A DNA stretch of 5,448 bases from Pseudomonadota bacterium (GTDB taxonomy: Bacteria; Pseudomonadota; Alphaproteobacteria; Rhizobiales; Rhizobiaceae): the NCBI GenBank assembly GCA_023428515.1, contig JAEYXI010000560.1, positions 1 through 5,448 on the forward strand. Direction: 5' to 3'. The first letter of the stretch is position 1. The number at the start of each line of letters is the position of its first letter. A program made the position numbers and the translations under genes. The notes under the pieces were generated by a model. The model was given only the letters and a program-made list of their open reading frames with translations, did not search any database and was not told where the DNA came from. Below, piece after piece: positions 5,051 through 5,448 of this stretch.

Positions 5051-5448
5051 ATGCGCGAAGCGATGCAACTCGTCCCTATGGTCATAGAACAGTCCAGCCG
5101 GGGAGAACGATCGTTCGATATTTATTCCCGGCTTCTGCGCGAGCGGGTTATCTTCCTCAATGGTGAAGTGAATGACACCGTTTCAGCCCTCGTCTGCGCG
5201 CAGCTTTTGTTCCTTGAGGCCGAAAACCCAAAGAAGCCGATTAATCTCTACATCAATTCGCCGGGCGGCGTCGTGACCAGCGGCTTCGCCATGTACGACA
5301 CCATGCGCTTTATCCGCGCGCCGGTTCATACTCTTTGCATGGGCACGGCCCGCTCAATGGGGTCGTTTCTCTTGATGGCGGGCGAACCCGGCGAAAGGGC
5401 TGCATTGCCCAAAGCCAGTATCCTCATTCACCAGCCGTCCGGTGGGTT
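5051..5448 (+). CDS. clpP: ATP-dependent Clp protease proteolytic subunit (ClpP) paralogue, N-terminal part
   Basis: The first 132 residues of a ClpP serine peptidase, cut by the window end. ClpP forms tetradecameric chambers that degrade proteins unfolded by ClpA or ClpX in the cytoplasm. Visible hallmarks are [23 protein letters not shown] at 7-29, [36 protein letters not shown] with the oxyanion-loop SPGG, the nucleophile Ser102 in GTARSMGS, and His127 in IHQPSGG. Ser and His are 25 residues apart, as in E. coli ClpP (97 and 122). The Asp lies beyond the window. Start ATG 5051 is supported by GGAGG (5040-5044) six bases upstream. Position 101 is Arg where most ClpP have Ala, and FLNGEVND replaces the common FLTGPVxD. 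Location after an ArsR/SRPBCC pair, with no trigger factor gene nearby, suggests an accessory paralogue rather than the clpX-linked housekeeping copy. Confidence 0.92.
   Translation, partial: MREAMQLVPMVIEQSSRGERSFDIYSRLLRERVIFLNGEVNDTVSALVCAQLLFLEAENPKKPINLYINSPGGVVTSGFAMYDTMRFIRAPVHTLCMGTARSMGSFLLMAGEPGERAALPKASILIHQPSGG

Noticed and set aside
4592..5068. 158-codon - strand frame opposite the SRPBCC gene
   Set aside because: No recognisable domain. It arises from antisense of the + strand genes, and ATGA coupling plus the restored SRPBCC tail support the + strand.
1..5448. tRNA, rRNA, CRISPR array, insertion sequence or integration site
   Set aside because: No cloverleaf, regularly spaced direct repeats, transposase motifs or terminal repeats were seen by eye on either strand.

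Overview
The window looks like a chromosomal or large-replicon segment from a GC-rich alphaproteobacterium. The Hyphomicrobiales (rhizobia and relatives) are the best guess, based on strong GC bias at third codon positions, the style of the GabD, KdgK and ClpP proteins, and short intergenic gaps with GGAGG ribosome sites. This assignment is an inference from protein resemblance, not a database result.

Layout, left to right. (1) Positions 1-456 hold the 3' end of a succinate-semialdehyde dehydrogenase gene (gabD type), closed by a clear intrinsic terminator at 468-492. (2) A sugar-metabolism pair converges tail to tail: an aldose 1-epimerase (galM type, + strand, 532-1554) and a 2-keto-3-deoxygluconate kinase (kdgK, - strand, 1551-2492). 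Their stop codons overlap by 4 bp. (3) A 121-bp divergent region (2493-2613) contains two mutually exclusive inverted repeats. It separates kdgK from a two-gene + strand unit: a membrane-anchored or exported FixH/YtkA-like protein with an MPEHNHG motif (2614-3054), and a di-heme cytochrome c peroxidase/MauG-family protein that appears to be a lipoprotein (3061-4269). The 6-nt gap suggests co-translation and a shared task in the envelope. (4) A third module starts at a perfect 9-bp inverted repeat (4308-4329) directly abutting an ArsR-type repressor gene (4335-4649). A SRPBCC/AHSA1-like gene overlaps the repressor gene as ATGA and carries an apparent 1-base deletion (4646-5004). A ClpP peptidase paralogue (5051 to the window end) follows a strong hairpin and a good ribosome site.

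How they work together. The first half is ordinary catabolism: GABA or semialdehyde oxidation, sugar mutarotation, and Entner-Doudoroff/uronate entry. The middle pair is an envelope redox unit in which the di-heme enzyme may act on, or with, its small MPEHNHG partner. The last unit looks like an autoregulated ArsR cassette controlling a SRPBCC protein and perhaps an accessory ClpP that lies away from clpX. The points most worth a second look are the SRPBCC frameshift, the operator-on-start-codon arrangement of arsR (probably leaderless), the Arg next to the ClpP nucleophile, and the FixH-like/di-heme pair.
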